Source: Chamaecyparis obtusa (taxonomy: Eukaryota > Streptophyta > Pinopsida > Cupressales > Cupressaceae). From it: DNA of 64,000 nucleotides. Location: contig BSBK01000963.1 of NCBI GenBank assembly GCA_027943335.1, forward strand, positions 2,797,946-2,861,945. Reading direction: 5' to 3'. Under the pieces are notes generated by a model. It was not told where the DNA came from. It did not search any database and was given only the letters and a program-made list of their open reading frames with translations. Shown here piece after piece: positions 13,779 through 26,738 of this stretch. Every line of letters starts with the position of its first letter. Within the stretch, counting starts at the first letter, position 1. Both the position numbers and the translations under genes were made by a program.

Positions 13779-14816
13779 TGTTGTCATTAGTGAAAAGATG
13801 AGTTATGATGAATAAAGAATCAGGTTGGTGAAGAGCAATCATTCAGTAACGCAAAGGTAGAACAATTATCAAGAAATCAAGGTTACCAAGTAGAATGGAC
13901 ATTGACCAAATACAGTTAATCGAGGAATCATGGTTACCAAGAAAAGGAAGAGTACTGAGCGAGTATGTTAACTCAGGAAGATTATTACCAAGTAGGAACA
14001 ACATGATAACTGATTAGATCAGCAAAGGCTACCGAGAGACACAAGATGAACATAAAAGTTTGATTGGATTCTAACGAGAAATAAAATGGTTTACGAAGAT
14101 TGAGGAGAAAATTAGGTAAGATTTATTAGGAATGAAACATGATTGTAAATGATCCCAAGGAAAAGTTTGAATCAATGAAAATAAAGAAAATATTTCTTGG
14201 AAAGAGGAAATGGATATGGATCACAGATCTAATCATCTGAGCATTCTAGAAGGATCCAAATCTAATTAGGTCAAGTAAAAAGGAAGCTACAAGATTACTA
14301 TATAAGGATGGAACGAGAAAAGACTAATATATAGAGAAAGAGAGAAGGAGAGAGCTCAAAGTAGTGATAAAGAAGATAGTTCTACCAAGCAGTGGAAGTG
14401 GATGAATTTGGTGAAATCAGTAAGAGAAAGGTGATGAGACTGCACATAACATAAAGGATCCGACCTAGCATACAAGTAGATGTACTATTCCAGATTAGTT
14501 TTTATAGAAATACATTATTGTTATTGTATTCTCAAATCCCACATATTGGGTAGGCCTTAACAAGCTTGTTACATTGTAAATCTCTTAACAGAGTGCACTC
14601 TTAATGAGTGTTGCAAAATCATTTTACGAGGTAGACTTTAGCAAGTCTTTTTTTGTATTACTCCTAATAGGGTAAATCAATAGAAGTGATACTTTTGTAT
14701 GCTTTAATCGAGAAATCTTTATGTTGTAGTAGTGAAGGATTGTGGGTTTCATCCCCACCACATTTTTTCCCTCTAACCAAGGGTTTATGTGTGACCAAAA
14801 TCATGTGTCAAATTTG
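13779..14816 (+). repeat. Host copia-like 5' LTR, first part
   Basis: It ends in TSD ATTTG (14812-14816) of the inner element and resumes at 23077. It contains motifs shared with the other copia LTRs here: ATCTCTTAACAGAGTG, ACGAGGTAGAC and CCTAATAGGGTAAA. The left boundary is uncertain. Confidence 0.55.
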
Positions 14817-16795
14817 TGATAGAGTACAACTGTTTGGATACTTCAAAGGGAGAGACTGATGATCAACGAGCCACAAAGGTATATGTGACATATTAAATCA
14901 GTTATTATATTGTCATTGATGTCAACTAGTTTTGACTATACTTATCATGTTAGTTACAAACATCTAAAGAAGGAAATAATGGTGAAAGAACGAGATATTT
15001 ACGTGAAGATGAGATGCATGAGAAAGATATTGCTCAGGATTAAATTGGGAAAATACTGAAATATAATTTTTCAAATTTTCCTATGTTTTAGTAAATTGCA
15101 TTTTTTAGGGTCTTCAATACATTTATCGGCTTGAATACCTTTCCAACGCATCAAACAGTTCGCAATTCGGAGCTAGGACTAGAAAGTTATGCCTTCTCCA
15201 AGTGGACCTAAATTTTATATATGGTCTTTTTTATAATTCTTTATAGTTTGAATAGTTTATTTGTAATAAATATTATGATGGCTCTTCATTTCATTTCCAA
15301 GGGATTCTGATGACCCTTGGGATCCATCAAATTTGTATAAACTTCAATATTCAAATAGAATGGAGCACTTTTTGGTTTGCAATCTTGTTGATCTTCTCAA
15401 TTTTCGTGTTGAATTCTACAATACTGCAGGTATCACACCAAGTATTGTAATCTAGTTTCATAAATCAGATCAGATATGATTATGGTATTCATTCAGTAAC
15501 TTATTGATGAGTCTGTGACATTATGTTAGTGATTTGATTGTATTACATAATTCTATTATAAATTTAAGATCAAGAATGAACAAGTTCATGTGGTCGATAA
15601 ATAAAGAACTTAGTATACACCGAGTTGAAATAGTGTACACCAAGCAAGTGTAGTGTATATCGAGTACAATATTAACTAAGTTAAAAGTCACCGACACATC
15701 ATGGTATTGATCAAGTGAAAGAAATAAATAGAACATATGATTTCTGACTAAAGATGATGAGCTAGATAAATATGGATAATTCTAAGGTTAAAGATAAAGT
15801 TTTTTATGATGATCAAATAGCTGACAAAATTCAAGGATGATCAGATGATGGAGAATGAAATGTGTTAAAGACACAAGTTTCGAGGAAGGTTGAAGTGACA
15901 AAATTAATGACCAAGATTAAGAGGCAAAATCTATGGCTAAGAAGAAAATGGTTTATTATGTCTATTTAAGGAGACAAGAGATTCATAATTAATTCTGAAA
16001 TGCACGTGAGAATATTGCATTCATGTGAAGCTGCTCAGACAAGTTGAAGACAAAACCAAGAAAATATGCAGACAACATCGAGTGTTAGAGAAAGGAATTA
16101 ACTAAGCATAACAAATTTGGAGGATACAAAGGAATTGAATTGAGTATATTGGCCATAGGCATTTTGAGCTTAGCATAGATCTAAAAATCTGCAAAAAAAA
16201 TTTGTATTTGAATCAGATCATTTATTGTTGCATTCTAACCATTGCTATAGATAAATCTCTTAATTGAGTGCAACTTAACAATCTTTATATTTCATCATGG
16301 CATTCAATGAATGTTTATTATTTTCATGTTGACCACGTAGTGAATGTTTGGTCATGGAGAACTGTTAGTGATAAATCATCTAACTAGGTCACACCTTACA
16401 ATGTGTTATTGTAACCTTTAATAGGGTTGGCTCTTCCGATCTCACTTCAGAAGAGTGAAATTATTTCAAGTACCAGTCACGAGTGGTTTTTCCCCTAATA
16501 GGGTTTCCACATTATAAAATAAGTGTTATATATGTATGGATGTGATGATTTGTTATTTTACTTTACACATTACAATTACTGATTTGATCGGTATATACAC
16601 TAGTTAATTTACTGGTATTCGGTTAATGAACAGAAAGGCATAGTTAAAGTTTTATCGAGTTGTTTAATATATTTGAAATATTTATTTTATACATCTAGAA
16701 GTATTTGGTATTGTAGGATAACTGGACTTAACTCATTCATCCGCCCGCCCCGCGCTCCCCGCCCCTCCCGCCCCCCCTCTCACAGTTATCTAACA
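14817..16795 (+). repeat. 5' LTR of inner copia element (with insertion)
   Basis: 1979 bp, or about 1537 bp without the 15031-15472 insert. It matches 21572-23071 throughout. A CTATTTAAGG TATA-like motif lies at about 15961-15970. Near its 3' end, 16742-16775 is a GC-rich stretch absent from the other LTR. Confidence 0.92.
15031..15472. mobile_element. Solo-LTR-like insertion of 442 bp within the 5' LTR
   Basis: It is absent from the partner LTR. It starts TGCTCAGG and ends AGATCA, and is flanked by a 5-bp duplication GATAT (15026-15030 and 15473-15477). TG...CA ends with a 5-bp TSD and no coding region fit a solo LTR of an unrelated family. Confidence 0.8.
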
Positions 16796-16796
16796 A

Positions 16797-16809
16797 TTAG
16801 TATAAGAGT
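16797..16809 (+). other. Degenerate primer-binding site of inner copia
   Basis: TTAGTATAAGAGT directly after the LTR aligns with TTGGTATCAGAGC, the initiator-Met site, with four changes. Confidence 0.65.
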
Positions 16810-16859
16810 GAGAGTTCTTGAAGAAAGAAGTTTGAAGGACTTAAGTAAAAGATCACAAG

Positions 16860-19800
16860 ATGTATAAGAGAGAGGTGCCAAAGCTGAACAAAGATAACTT
16901 CTCAACATGGAAAAGAAGAATGAATTTATATCTATCAAGGATTGGTGATTCTGTAGCATACTACTTGGAAAATGAGTTTATCACACCCACTAGTCCTTTG
17001 ACTGTCACATAGATGAAAGAAAGACAAAAACATAATGCTATGATGATTGAGATTGCTTTTTCTTTATCAAATGTTGAATTTGAAGACATTAAGATATGTA
17101 CAACTGAAAAACAGATGTGGGACAAGCTTACACTAGTTCATGGAGAAGATGTGAACGTGCTAAGGGATAAAGATGAAAGCCTAAGAGGTAAGTTTGATGA
17201 CATGAAAATGAAAGAAGGTGAAAACATCACTCAGTACAACAACCGAATCAGGGAGGTTGTGAATGCTACCTAAGGAGTAGGTAGAAGTATTGATGAAGAC
17301 ATTGTGGTGAGTAAAATTCTTAGAACCTTGTTACCTGTCTATGCTATTAGAGTCTCTAAAATTCATGAAATGAGAGCAGCTCTTGGTAATAAAATTTCAC
17401 TTAATAGTTTGATTGGAAGATTGACTGCATTTGAGTTTAACAATTATGACAACAGTATTGTACCTACGGTAGAATCTGTATTTATGTCATCTCTGAAAAT
17501 TGGAAATTCAAGTAACAGACATAAGATAAGGAATGAAAGTGAAAGTGAAAGTGAAGAGGATGAACTTGATGAAATTGAAGCATTAATGGCTAGAAGACTA
17601 CAAAAAGGAAAAGGAAGATATAGAGGTAAACTACCCTTGGTATGTTTTAAATGCAAAGAGATTGGTCATATTTATGCAAGATGTCCTAACAAGAAAGAAG
17701 ATGAGAAAACAAGTAAAAGATCTAATCAAAGGAAGAATGACATAAGAGATTACCAAGATCACAGAGGAAATCGACAATATGGAAACAGAGACAACCGAGA
17801 CTACAAAGATAAAGGAAAGAAGACATGTTACCTAGTTGAAGATTACAATGATGACACCGAGACTGAGACTGATGAAGACACATAAGTGGTATTTGTGGAA
17901 TTGAAGGAAGACTTTGAAGAAGAAGAAAGGTGTTTTGGAACAACACTTATTTCTAAAGTTAGTAAGAATTATATTTAGATTATTGATAGTGGCTACACAC
18001 ATCATATGACTGGTGTTCTTTCTAAGAAAAAATTGAATATCTTGAACATTATAATGGTGGTTTTGTGAAAACGGGAAATGATACACCTTGTCCAGTGAAA
18101 GGAAAATGATCTATATTGTTGAATAATAAGATCAGATGTGAGAATGCATATTGGTTGAAAGGACTTAATTATAATTTGTTAAGTGTAGCACAACTGAATA
18201 ATACAGGTCACCGAGTTGTATTTGAGAATAGAAAGGTGAAATTATATGATGAGACTGGAAAGTTGGTCGGTACTAGTGAACAATCAAAAGGTAACTTATT
18301 CTATCTAGACAATGTTGAAACTTCTTGTTTATTGGCTAAAAATGAAGATTTATGGTTGTGGCACAAGAGGTTATGTAATGTGAACTTTGACAACATGGTT
18401 AATATTAGTAATAAAAGAAGAGTTAGAGGTTTATCGAGCATATCTAAACCTGACCATGTAATGTGCAAATAATATCAAATGGGTAAGATGTCAAAGTCTA
18501 TTTTCAAGAGAAAACATCACTCATCTAATGCTATTTTGGAGTTAGTTCATACTAACTTGTGTGGTCTTATGAGAACTTAGAGTTATTATGAAGACAAATA
18601 TTTTATCTTGTTTCTTGATGACTTCTCTAGAATGATGGCTATCATGTTCTTAAAAGAAAAATCAGAAGCTTTCAAAATGTTTAAATGGTATAAAGAAAAA
18701 GTGGAAAAAGAAAGTGGTAAGGAATTAAAATGCTCAAGGTCAAATAGAGGTGGTGAATTTATTTTTGATGAGTTCACTAATTTTTGTAATGGGCATGGAA
18801 TTAAAAGATATGTATCTGCATTGAGAACACCCCAACAGAATGAGATTACTGAAAGGAGAAATAGATCAATTATTGATTGTTCTAGAAAACTGATGATTGC
18901 AAAATATGTTGCACAAATGTATTGAAGAGAAGTTGTTAGTACTTATATTTACACACAAAAATGAGTTCAACTGAAGAAAGAATCAAACAAGACACCTTAT
19001 GAATTATGGTATGGTTACACACCTAATGTGAGTTATTTTAGAATATTTTGAAGTAGATGTTACATTCTGAAAGATGATAGAAATGGGAAATTTGATTCAG
19101 AAGGTGATGAAAGGATATTTCTAAGATATTCTATTAAAAGCAAGGCTTATAAATGTTTGAACAAGGCTACTAACTAGATGATTAAAAGTGAAAATGTGAC
19201 AATTGATGAGTTTGCATAAAGCAATGATGAAGAAAGAAAAAAGGAACCGAAAGACTATGGTAGATTTGTTTACATTGAAGAACCTGAAACTCTACCCGAG
19301 AAACAGAGTAATACTACTGAGCAACAATATTTACAGACTGAGCATCAACAAGTAGTTACTGATGAAGATAACGATCATGCACCGAGTGGAGAACACATTG
19401 AAGAATAGAGATTTGGACTTGTACTTGCAAAATATGTGAGAATACACCATCCACAAGATCAAATAATTGGAGACAAAAGAGTAGGAATGATGACTCGAAG
19501 TAAGTTAAGAAATAACACATGTTTAGTTTGTGAATTTGAGCCTAAAAAAATTAGAGATGCATTGGAAAATGATGAATGGATTAAGGCAATGAATGAAGAG
19601 ATTGAGAAAATAAATAAAAATAAGACATGGACATTGGTACCAAGACCGAAAGACAAAAATATAATTGGAACCAAATCGATATTCAAAACAAACTGAATGA
19701 GAATGAAGATGTGACAAGAAACAAAACTATGAAAAGGTTATGCACAAGAAGAAGGAATTGACTATGGAGAAACTTTTGCACCCGTTGCTAGACTTGAAAG

Positions 19801-21104
19801 AGTAAGAATATTGCTTGCATATGTTTCTTACAAAGAATTTAAAGTTTATCAGATGGATGTTAAATCTATATTTCTAAATGACACACTTGATGAAGAGGTA
19901 TACATTGAGCAACCTAAAGGTTTTGTTGATCCTAATTAGAGAAACATGGTATGTAAGTTGCACAAAGCATTATATGGACTAAAACAAGCACTAAGAGCAT
20001 GGTATAAAAGACTCCATTCCTATCTCATAAGTATTGGATTTGTTAGAACAAGTGACAACAACAATTTGTATTTGAAATATGAAACTGATGACAAGATTCT
20101 TATTGCTGAAATATTTGTTGATGATATCATATTTGGAGGACATGATAATTTATGCAAATCTTTCACTGTTGAAATTAGGAAAGAATTTGAAATTTCGATG
20201 TTTGGTGAGATAAAAAAATAAATTTGGATTGTAAATATTACAACAAAAGGAAGGCATATACATAACACAATCAAAGTACATCAAATAAGTATTGAAGACA
20301 TTCCGTATGGAAGATTCAAAACCAGTTGGTACACCTATGGTCACCGGATACAAGCTAACAAAGGATGACAAGTCAACCGAGGTAAATCAAACTTTGTATA
20401 GATCTATGATTGAAAAATTAATGTAAGTTGTGCATAGTAGACCAGATATTGCACATGCGGTTGGAATTGTAGCTAGATTCTTTGCTAATCTTAAATAATC
20501 ACACATGACTGTTGTGAAAAGAATTTTGAGATACTTGAAGAAGACTAAAAATTATAGTTTATAATATAAGAAAGAAGGCAATTTTGAACTGAAAGTTTAC
20601 AATGATTTTGATTGGGCTGGAAACATTGATGATAGAAAAAGCACTACTGGTGGAGCATTCTTTTTAGGAGAAATATTAGTTACTTGGATAAGTAAGAAAC
20701 AAGGATGCATTTCTTAGTCCACTGCAGAAGTAAAATACGTTGGTGTTGCTGCTAATTGTTCAAATATTGCATGGATAAAGAAACTATTGGAAGGTATGAA
20801 TGAGGAGATAATTGATCCAGTGATAATCTATTGTGATAACACAAGTGCAATTAATATTTCTAACAATCCAGTCATGCATGCAAAGACAAAGCATATTTCT
20901 ATAAAGTATCACTACTTGAGGGAACAAGTTCAAGAAAATCCAGCCAGATTGGAATATGTGAAATCACAAGAGAAACTTGCTGATATATTCACTAAACCTT
21001 AACTAAAGGACACATTTGAATACTTGAGGAGTAGACTAGGGGTCCATCCCCTGTCGAACAATCACTACGGTGATATGAGGTTACATCAACCTGTACTTTA
21101 TTAG
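16860..21104 (+). pseudogene. Ty1/copia gag-pol polyprotein, degenerate
   Basis: From ATG 16860. The gag has a UBN2-like region (PKLNKDNFSTWK..., about 16880-17500) and a zinc knuckle CFKCKEIGHIYARC (about 17643-17684). Protease DSG with HHMTG lies near 17985, its usual preceding Trp now TAG. The GAG pre-integrase region (WHKRL) is near 18360. The integrase core has LDDFSR, RGGEF and PQQNEITERRNR (18610-18870). RT starts at WIKAMNEE (about 19578), with [19 protein letters not shown] and FVDDIIFGG in place of the usual YVDD (about 20115). RNase H has DWAG, RKSTTGG, STAEVKY and CDNTSAI (20600-20850). The frame changes between 17885 and 18116 and again after 20221. More than a dozen stops, mostly TAG and TGA, break it. 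It encodes capsid and replication enzymes only in its ancestral form. Confidence 0.95.
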
Positions 21105-21571
21105 AAGATCTAATGATGTTGATGCATGATGTTCACACTTTGGGATTTCTAAGGTTGTGAAAGATGGAAGACAAGCTGAAATTGCATATTAGTACATGCA
21201 AGGTACTAGAATCTGAATTGAACAACAAAGATATTGATTTGGATACTCCATAGTTGATTATTTTCATTTTTGAATTGTTGTCAAAGGGAGAGAGATTCAT
21301 TGAAATATCTATCTGCAGGGAGAGATGATTGCATGAAATACACGAGAGAGAGAGAATGAGAGAGAAATTACATAAAATATTTAGGAAAGATCTAAAAAGA
21401 GACATATTACATACAGTGAGAGCATTGATGGTGTATAGTGATTAAACATATTAAATGCATAAGCTAGGGAGAGTTTATTGAGTCACAACATACATACAGA
21501 GTTGTAGACAGATGTTTGGTATTTTATGACATATTTCATATTGTGTTGCCATCAATGCCAAAGGGAGAGAT
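21105..21571 (+). other. 3' untranslated leader to the polypurine tract
   Basis: No coding region. It ends in CCAAAGGGAGAGAT (21558-21571), the polypurine tract, directly before LTR start TGATAG. Confidence 0.75.
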
Positions 21572-23071
21572 TGATAGACTACAACTGATTGAATACTTCA
21601 AAGGGAGAGACTGATGATCACCAAGACACAAAGGTATTTACGACACATTAAATCAGTTATTATATTATCATTTGATGTCAACTAGTTTTGACTGTACTTA
21701 TTATATTAGTTACAAACATTTGAAGAAGGAAATAATAGTGAAGGAATGAGATATTTACATGAAGATGAGATGTATGAGAAAGATATGGATATGGTATTGA
21801 TTGGGTAACTTATTGATGAGTCTGTGACATTACGTTAGTGATTTGATTGTATTACATAATTTTTTTATGAATTGAAGATCAAGAATGAACAAGTTCATGT
21901 GATCGGTAAATGAAGAACTTAGTATACACCAAGTTGAAACAATGTACACCGAGAAAGTGTAGTGTATACCGAGTACAATATTAACTGAGTTAAAAGTCAC
22001 CGACACATCACAGTATTGACCAAGTGAAAGAAATAAATGGAACATATGATTGCCAACTAAAGATGATGAGCTAGAAAAATATGGATGATTTTGAGGTTAA
22101 AGATAAAGTTTGTTATGATAATCAAACGACTAAAAAATTTCAAGGATGATCGGATGATGGAGATTGAAACATGTTAAAGACATAATTTTTTAGGAAGGTT
22201 GAAGTGGAAAAATCAATGGTCAAGATTAAGAGGCAAAATCTATGGCTGAGAAGTAAAAAAATTATTATGTCTATTTAAGGAGACAAGAGATTCATAATTA
22301 ATTCTAGAATGCACGTGAGAAGATTGCATTCATGCAAAGCTGGTCAGATAGGTTAAATACATAACCAATAAAATCTGTAGACAACTCCGAGTGTCAAAGA
22401 AAGGAATTAACCAAGTAGAACAGAGTTGGAGGATACAAAAGAATTGAATTGAGTATATTGACCAGAGGTATTTGAGCTTAGCATAGATCTGAAAATATGC
22501 AAAAGAAATTTGTATTTGAATCAGATCATTTACTGTTGCATTCTAACCATTTCTACAGATAAATCTCTTAACCGAGTGGGACTTAACAGTCTTTATATTT
22601 TATTATGACATTCAATAATGTTGATTTTTTTCATGTTGACCCCATAGTGAATGTTTGGTCATGGAGAACTGTTAGTGATAAATCCTCTAACTAGGTCACA
22701 CCTTACAGTGTGTTATTGTAACCTTTAATAGGGTTGGCTCTTAACTGAACTCACTTCAGAATAGTGAAATTATTTCAGGTACCGGTCATGGGTGGTTTTT
22801 CCCCTAATAGGGTTTCCACATTAAAAATCAAGTGTTATATGTGTATGGATGTGATGATTTGTTATTTTACTTTACACATTACAATTACTGGTTTGATCAG
22901 TATATACACTAGTTAATTTACTGGTATTTGGTTAATGAACATAAAGGCACAGTTAAAGTTTTATCGAGTTGTTTAATAGATTTGAAAGATTTGTTTTATA
23001 CATCTGGAAGTATTTGGGAGTGTAGGATAGTTGTACTTAACTAATTCATCCCCCCTCTCAGTTATCTAACA
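21572..23071 (+). repeat. 3' LTR of inner copia element
   Basis: 1500 bp, TGATAG...TCTAACA, with TSD ATTTG following at 23072-23076. It lacks both the 442-bp insert and the GC-rich stretch of the 5' copy, so it represents the ancestral form. Confidence 0.93.
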
Positions 23072-23076
23072 ATTTG

Positions 23077-23259
23077 TTCATGTGTGTTATGTGTTTATGG
23101 TTGAAATAATTTACTTTATTTTACTTTCATTCAACAATAAGTTGTTAAGTCTATACATGCAAAGTCAGATCTAAGATTTAAAAGGTAAAAAATTATTGAA
23201 GCTTAAAGTTTTATAAGGCACTGATTCACCCCCCCTCTCAGCACCTTAACTTTCCAACA
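23077..23259 (+). repeat. Host copia-like 5' LTR, second part
   Basis: It continues the LTR from 14816. It contains CACTGATTCACCCCCCC and ends CTTTCCAACA, directly followed by the primer site. Confidence 0.8.
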
Positions 23260-23261
23260 AT

Positions 23262-23273
23262 TGGTATCAAAGC
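23262..23273 (+). other. Primer-binding site of host copia-like element
   Basis: TGGTATCAAAGC matches the initiator-Met PBS with one change, two bases after the LTR end CCAACA. Confidence 0.88.
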
Positions 23274-23323
23274 TGAGTCTCTTATTTAGAATTTTGACTG
23301 CTTGAGAGGAAAAATTTGAAGAG

Positions 23324-24674
23324 ATGGAAAACTATAGGTATGAAAAGGTGATTGAGAATTTGAACATAGAACTAAAATTTGCAAAAGATCATATTGATGA
23401 ACTGAGAAGGAAGTTGAAGCATTCACTAAGAAAGAAAAAGGAGTTAGCCCATCAATTGAAAGATACCCAAGATCAGGTTGAAGAACTTTATGAATAATCA
23501 GAAGGAAGATTGTCTGATGAATTAGAAGCTTCTCTATTAAAATTGATGGAAAAGAATAAAACCCTAATCAAGAAAGTAAAATCATTGAAGAAGGAACAAG
23601 AAGCTCAATCAGTAAGAATGTGTGAAGTCCTGGAACAAAAGAGAAAAGATGAAGATGATAAGAGAATGATAGAAGATGAGAAAAGACAAATAAGTGCAAG
23701 ATTGGATGAGAAAGATGTGGAAATATAGACGTTGACACAAAATCACTATGATATGACAAATCAATTACTCGGTGTTAATCATGAGATTGCAGGGAAGGTG
23801 GAAGAGCTTGTTGGACTGAGATCAAAAAATGAACAACTAAAGAATGAGCTGAAAATTGAAAAAGAAATCAATAAAATTTTGAAAAGAGCTGAGAAAAGTA
23901 TAAGGAAACTGAATGAACAGTTGAGATATCAAAGAAGACTGAGAGATATCATTGGATTAGGCTTTACCGAGAACTCTACAACTGAGAAAAGAGACTCATC
24001 TAAACAAGAAAAGAAGAGAAATGTGTATACAACTCCACAACCTAAGAAGACAACATGGTATCACTATGGAAAATTGGGCCACACAACAAATGTGTGCAGG
24101 AGAAATGTTGGTAAGTCATTTTCTACTCCTAAAATTGATGAATACTATTATAACCGCAACAAGTATGGTCATCAAGAATTTGAGTGCAGGCCCAAATTTA
24201 ACAAGACTCCAAGGAAAAAAAATTGATGGTTACTGCTACACATGCAATAAGTATGGACACAAATCACAAGATTACAAATCACATAAGAAGTATAAGTGGA
24301 TTCCAAATAGACAAAGGAATACTATCACCTAGGATTACAACACAAGGATTACATGTATAGCTTGTGGAAGATATGGTCATATTACAGAAAATTGTACAAG
24401 ATTGCACATGAGAGCAAATACTAGTACTTGGAAGACTTCTGGCATGAAATGTTTTTATTGTCACAAGGTCGATCACTTGAGAAAAGATTGTAGGTACCAA
24501 GCGTATGCACCCAATGATGGAGACTCTAAAGGAAAAGGTATAGTAAATGTAGATGATATTCATAATTAAATGAGCATAATATGGAGAAGAAAGACTGAAT
24601 ATAGTGGAACGTCAGCTGGATTATTTGGTGACACCTCATCATCTAGATCAGGTGACTCCACAACTACAAACTAA
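23324..24674 (+). pseudogene. Gag-like protein: long coiled coil plus five zinc-knuckle repeats
   Basis: ATG 23324 lies 50 bases after the primer site. The first roughly 200 residues are rich in Glu, Lys and Leu in heptad-like order, suggesting a coiled coil. They are followed by five knuckle-like motifs between about 24058 and 24495: YHYGKLGHTTNVC, YNRNKYGHQEFEC, CYTCNKYGHKSQDY, CIACGRYGHITENC and CFYCHKVDHLRKDC. Only the last two keep all metal ligands. Stops at about 23497 and 23727 and one frame change near 24215 break it. Copia gags normally have one knuckle, so five is unusual. It sits where gag belongs, but no protease or pol follows, so the element is non-autonomous or heavily rearranged. 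Confidence 0.75.
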
Positions 24675-24956
24675 ACCATACAAGTAGGTATGGGAAATCT
24701 ATTTGATTTTTTTTATCATACTAATTTCCTCACAATCATGAATTGATATCCAAATCAACATATTGTGAGATGTAATAGGATAACTCTTATAGTTGTGAAA
24801 GTTAGTATGGTCGATAAGCATAACCGAGTAAAATGGATGGTTGGTGGAGAAGTATTGAGTAAATGAGCAAATATTGGCGGTCGATGTGATTATTAGTCGG
24901 TAGATCTGAAAAAGAGAATTTATTACACATTACCTAACCCTAAATGTCCTTTTCAA

Positions 24957-24964
24957 TATAAAAA
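24957..24964 (+). promoter_or_regulatory. TATA-like box upstream of the second gene
   Basis: TATAAAAA in the context CAATATAAAAAGGAGG, 183 bases before ATG 25147. The spacing would allow a normal plant transcription start near 24990 and a leader of about 150 bases. This is inference from sequence only. Confidence 0.4.
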
Positions 24965-25146
24965 GGAGGATAGACACTTCATTTGATACCTTACAATCGA
25001 AGAACACTGAAGAGAGATTTGAACATTTAGATTTTGAGCTGAAACAAGTGAATCTTTTAGCTATTTGAGTGATCAAGTGTGAGAATTCGAGTATGCCTGA
25101 GTCATTTAACTGTTACATGATGAAGTCCTAGATAATCAATTTCAAA

Positions 25147-26738
25147 ATGGCATCTAGTGCAGTAAAAAAATAAGGTATCCAAGGTTGCAGAACCTATTCT
25201 GATAAAGAGAACAGATTATGAGGAGCTGAATTATAAGTTATATCCTGAAGTTGCTACAAAGACTGATGAGACCAGAGCACTTTCATCATTGCCTTCTAGG
25301 GTTTTACTGGTTTTAGATATTAGATTGTACATTCACTGCAAAATTAGTGAGATATGTGAAAATAAAATTCAAGATGCATACACGGCATTATGTGTGGATG
25401 GACAACTGAAATATGAGCACACACATTTGAAAATGAAGGGCTTGAATCATGCCCTACATTTCTTGAAAGTTTTCAAAGATGAATAGATAAGAATTGTTAT
25501 CAGTCGAGTGTACGAGAAATCAATATGGCTTGAAGGTCCAATTAAGATCATAAAGGATGTAATGCACATGGTTGTTGGATACCCAATTGCCTAGAAAGAA
25601 AAAGAAGTAAGAGGCACCAAAGACAAAGATAGAGAAGCATATTGGAGTGACATGGGATGGTCGAGGTCTCTGAGTGTCTACAATCAATTATGCAAAAACT
25701 AAGTTTGCTACATGTGTTATTGTATATAGAATCTACCAGTCTAGCAAACCAAATAGTGTACCATGTGGTGCTATTGATTTAGCATACAAAATTGTGAAGA
25801 AAGGATTCAAGGTAGATATCATCGAGATACTTCTGAAGAAATTAGAAGATAAAATGCATACTATTCAAGTTTCCAAGACTAACACATTGAAATATGGATC
25901 ATTATTGGTATGTATTTTCTTCTACTTGCAAAATTTATTTTCTTCAATTGGTGATGTGAACTGGAACACAGATAGGCCTGTTATATATCAGATTAATGAT
26001 TACATTAATGGTCTGGGTGAGAATTTTGACAAAGAGATGAGTGAGTATTTTGCAAAATTTAAGGCTAGAATGCACCAAAGATATAGGATTCTCCCACAGC
26101 TAGTCGAAAACCACAAAGATACAATTTATTTCCTAGCTGATACTAACACATGTCTCATTAAAGTTGTAGAACTGAGAATTTCATGGATGGAACCAATGGG
26201 TTATGAGATTGACATTGATTGAGCTACACTTGTTATTGAAACCTTGTTGAAACAACCCTTAGACAGGAATGCCAAACTATTTGGGATATTTGAAGAGGCT
26301 AAGAAGAGAATAAGGCTTGAAATATTAGCTCCCAAAATTGAAAAAAAAATAATGATAATGATAAACACATTAGAGGAACAATTCGATGAAGATAAGGAAA
26401 AGTTGGTTGATTAAGAAACCAAGGGAAAAGAGACTAGGGAAGAAGAAATAAAAGAAGAAATGCCTAAACCAAAGAGGGCTAGAAAGGAACTACTAGAGGA
26501 AAATATTAGTCCTAAGGCTACTAGGTCAAGGACTAAAGCTGAATCAACCCCCACACCGCCTTATAAAAGAGGTAGGGGAAAAATTATTGTACTTGAGGAG
26601 AAACAAACCAAAATAAAAACCTATTAGAAAAGGAAGTACATACAACAGTCAACACCTAAGACAATGAAGAAAAAAAAGAATGAGGATAGCAAGAGGGTCA
26701 AATTAGATGACGATGGTCAATTCAAATTTGTTAAGAAT
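25147..26738 (+). pseudogene. Unknown accessory gene of the copia-like element, first part
   Basis: From ATG 25147 (MASSAVKK). The frame slips at an A7 run (about 25163), continues through YEELNYKLYPEV and LPSRVLLVLDIRLY, and shifts again between about 25560 and 25620. It then runs as YAKTKFATCVIVYRIYQS, YGSLLVCIFFYLQNLF, VIYQINDYINGLG and WMEPMGYEIDID. The C-terminal part is Lys/Glu/Pro rich (about 26400-26738), like a nuclear basic tail. Stops occur at 25484, 25590, 25671, 26220, 26413 and 26625. I do not recognise a catalytic motif or a named family. It resembles the uncharacterised extra proteins carried by some plant LTR elements, but that is memory of a general type, not a match. The gene resumes at 33204. 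Confidence 0.65.

Larger units (their letters stand above)
14817..23071 (+). mobile_element. Full-length Ty1/copia retrotransposon nested in the host LTR, 8.26 kb
   Basis: The LTRs are 14817-16795 and 21572-23071, starting TGATAG and ending TCTAACA. The element is flanked by TSD ATTTG (14812-14816 and 23072-23076). The order is LTR, degenerate initiator-Met PBS (16797-16809), gag-pol (16860-21104), purine tract (21558-21571), LTR. The pol order protease, integrase, RT, RNase H is diagnostic for copia. Many in-frame stops and two frame changes make it defective. The 5' LTR is longer than the 3' LTR because of a 442-bp insertion and a GC-rich expansion near its end. Confidence 0.95.
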
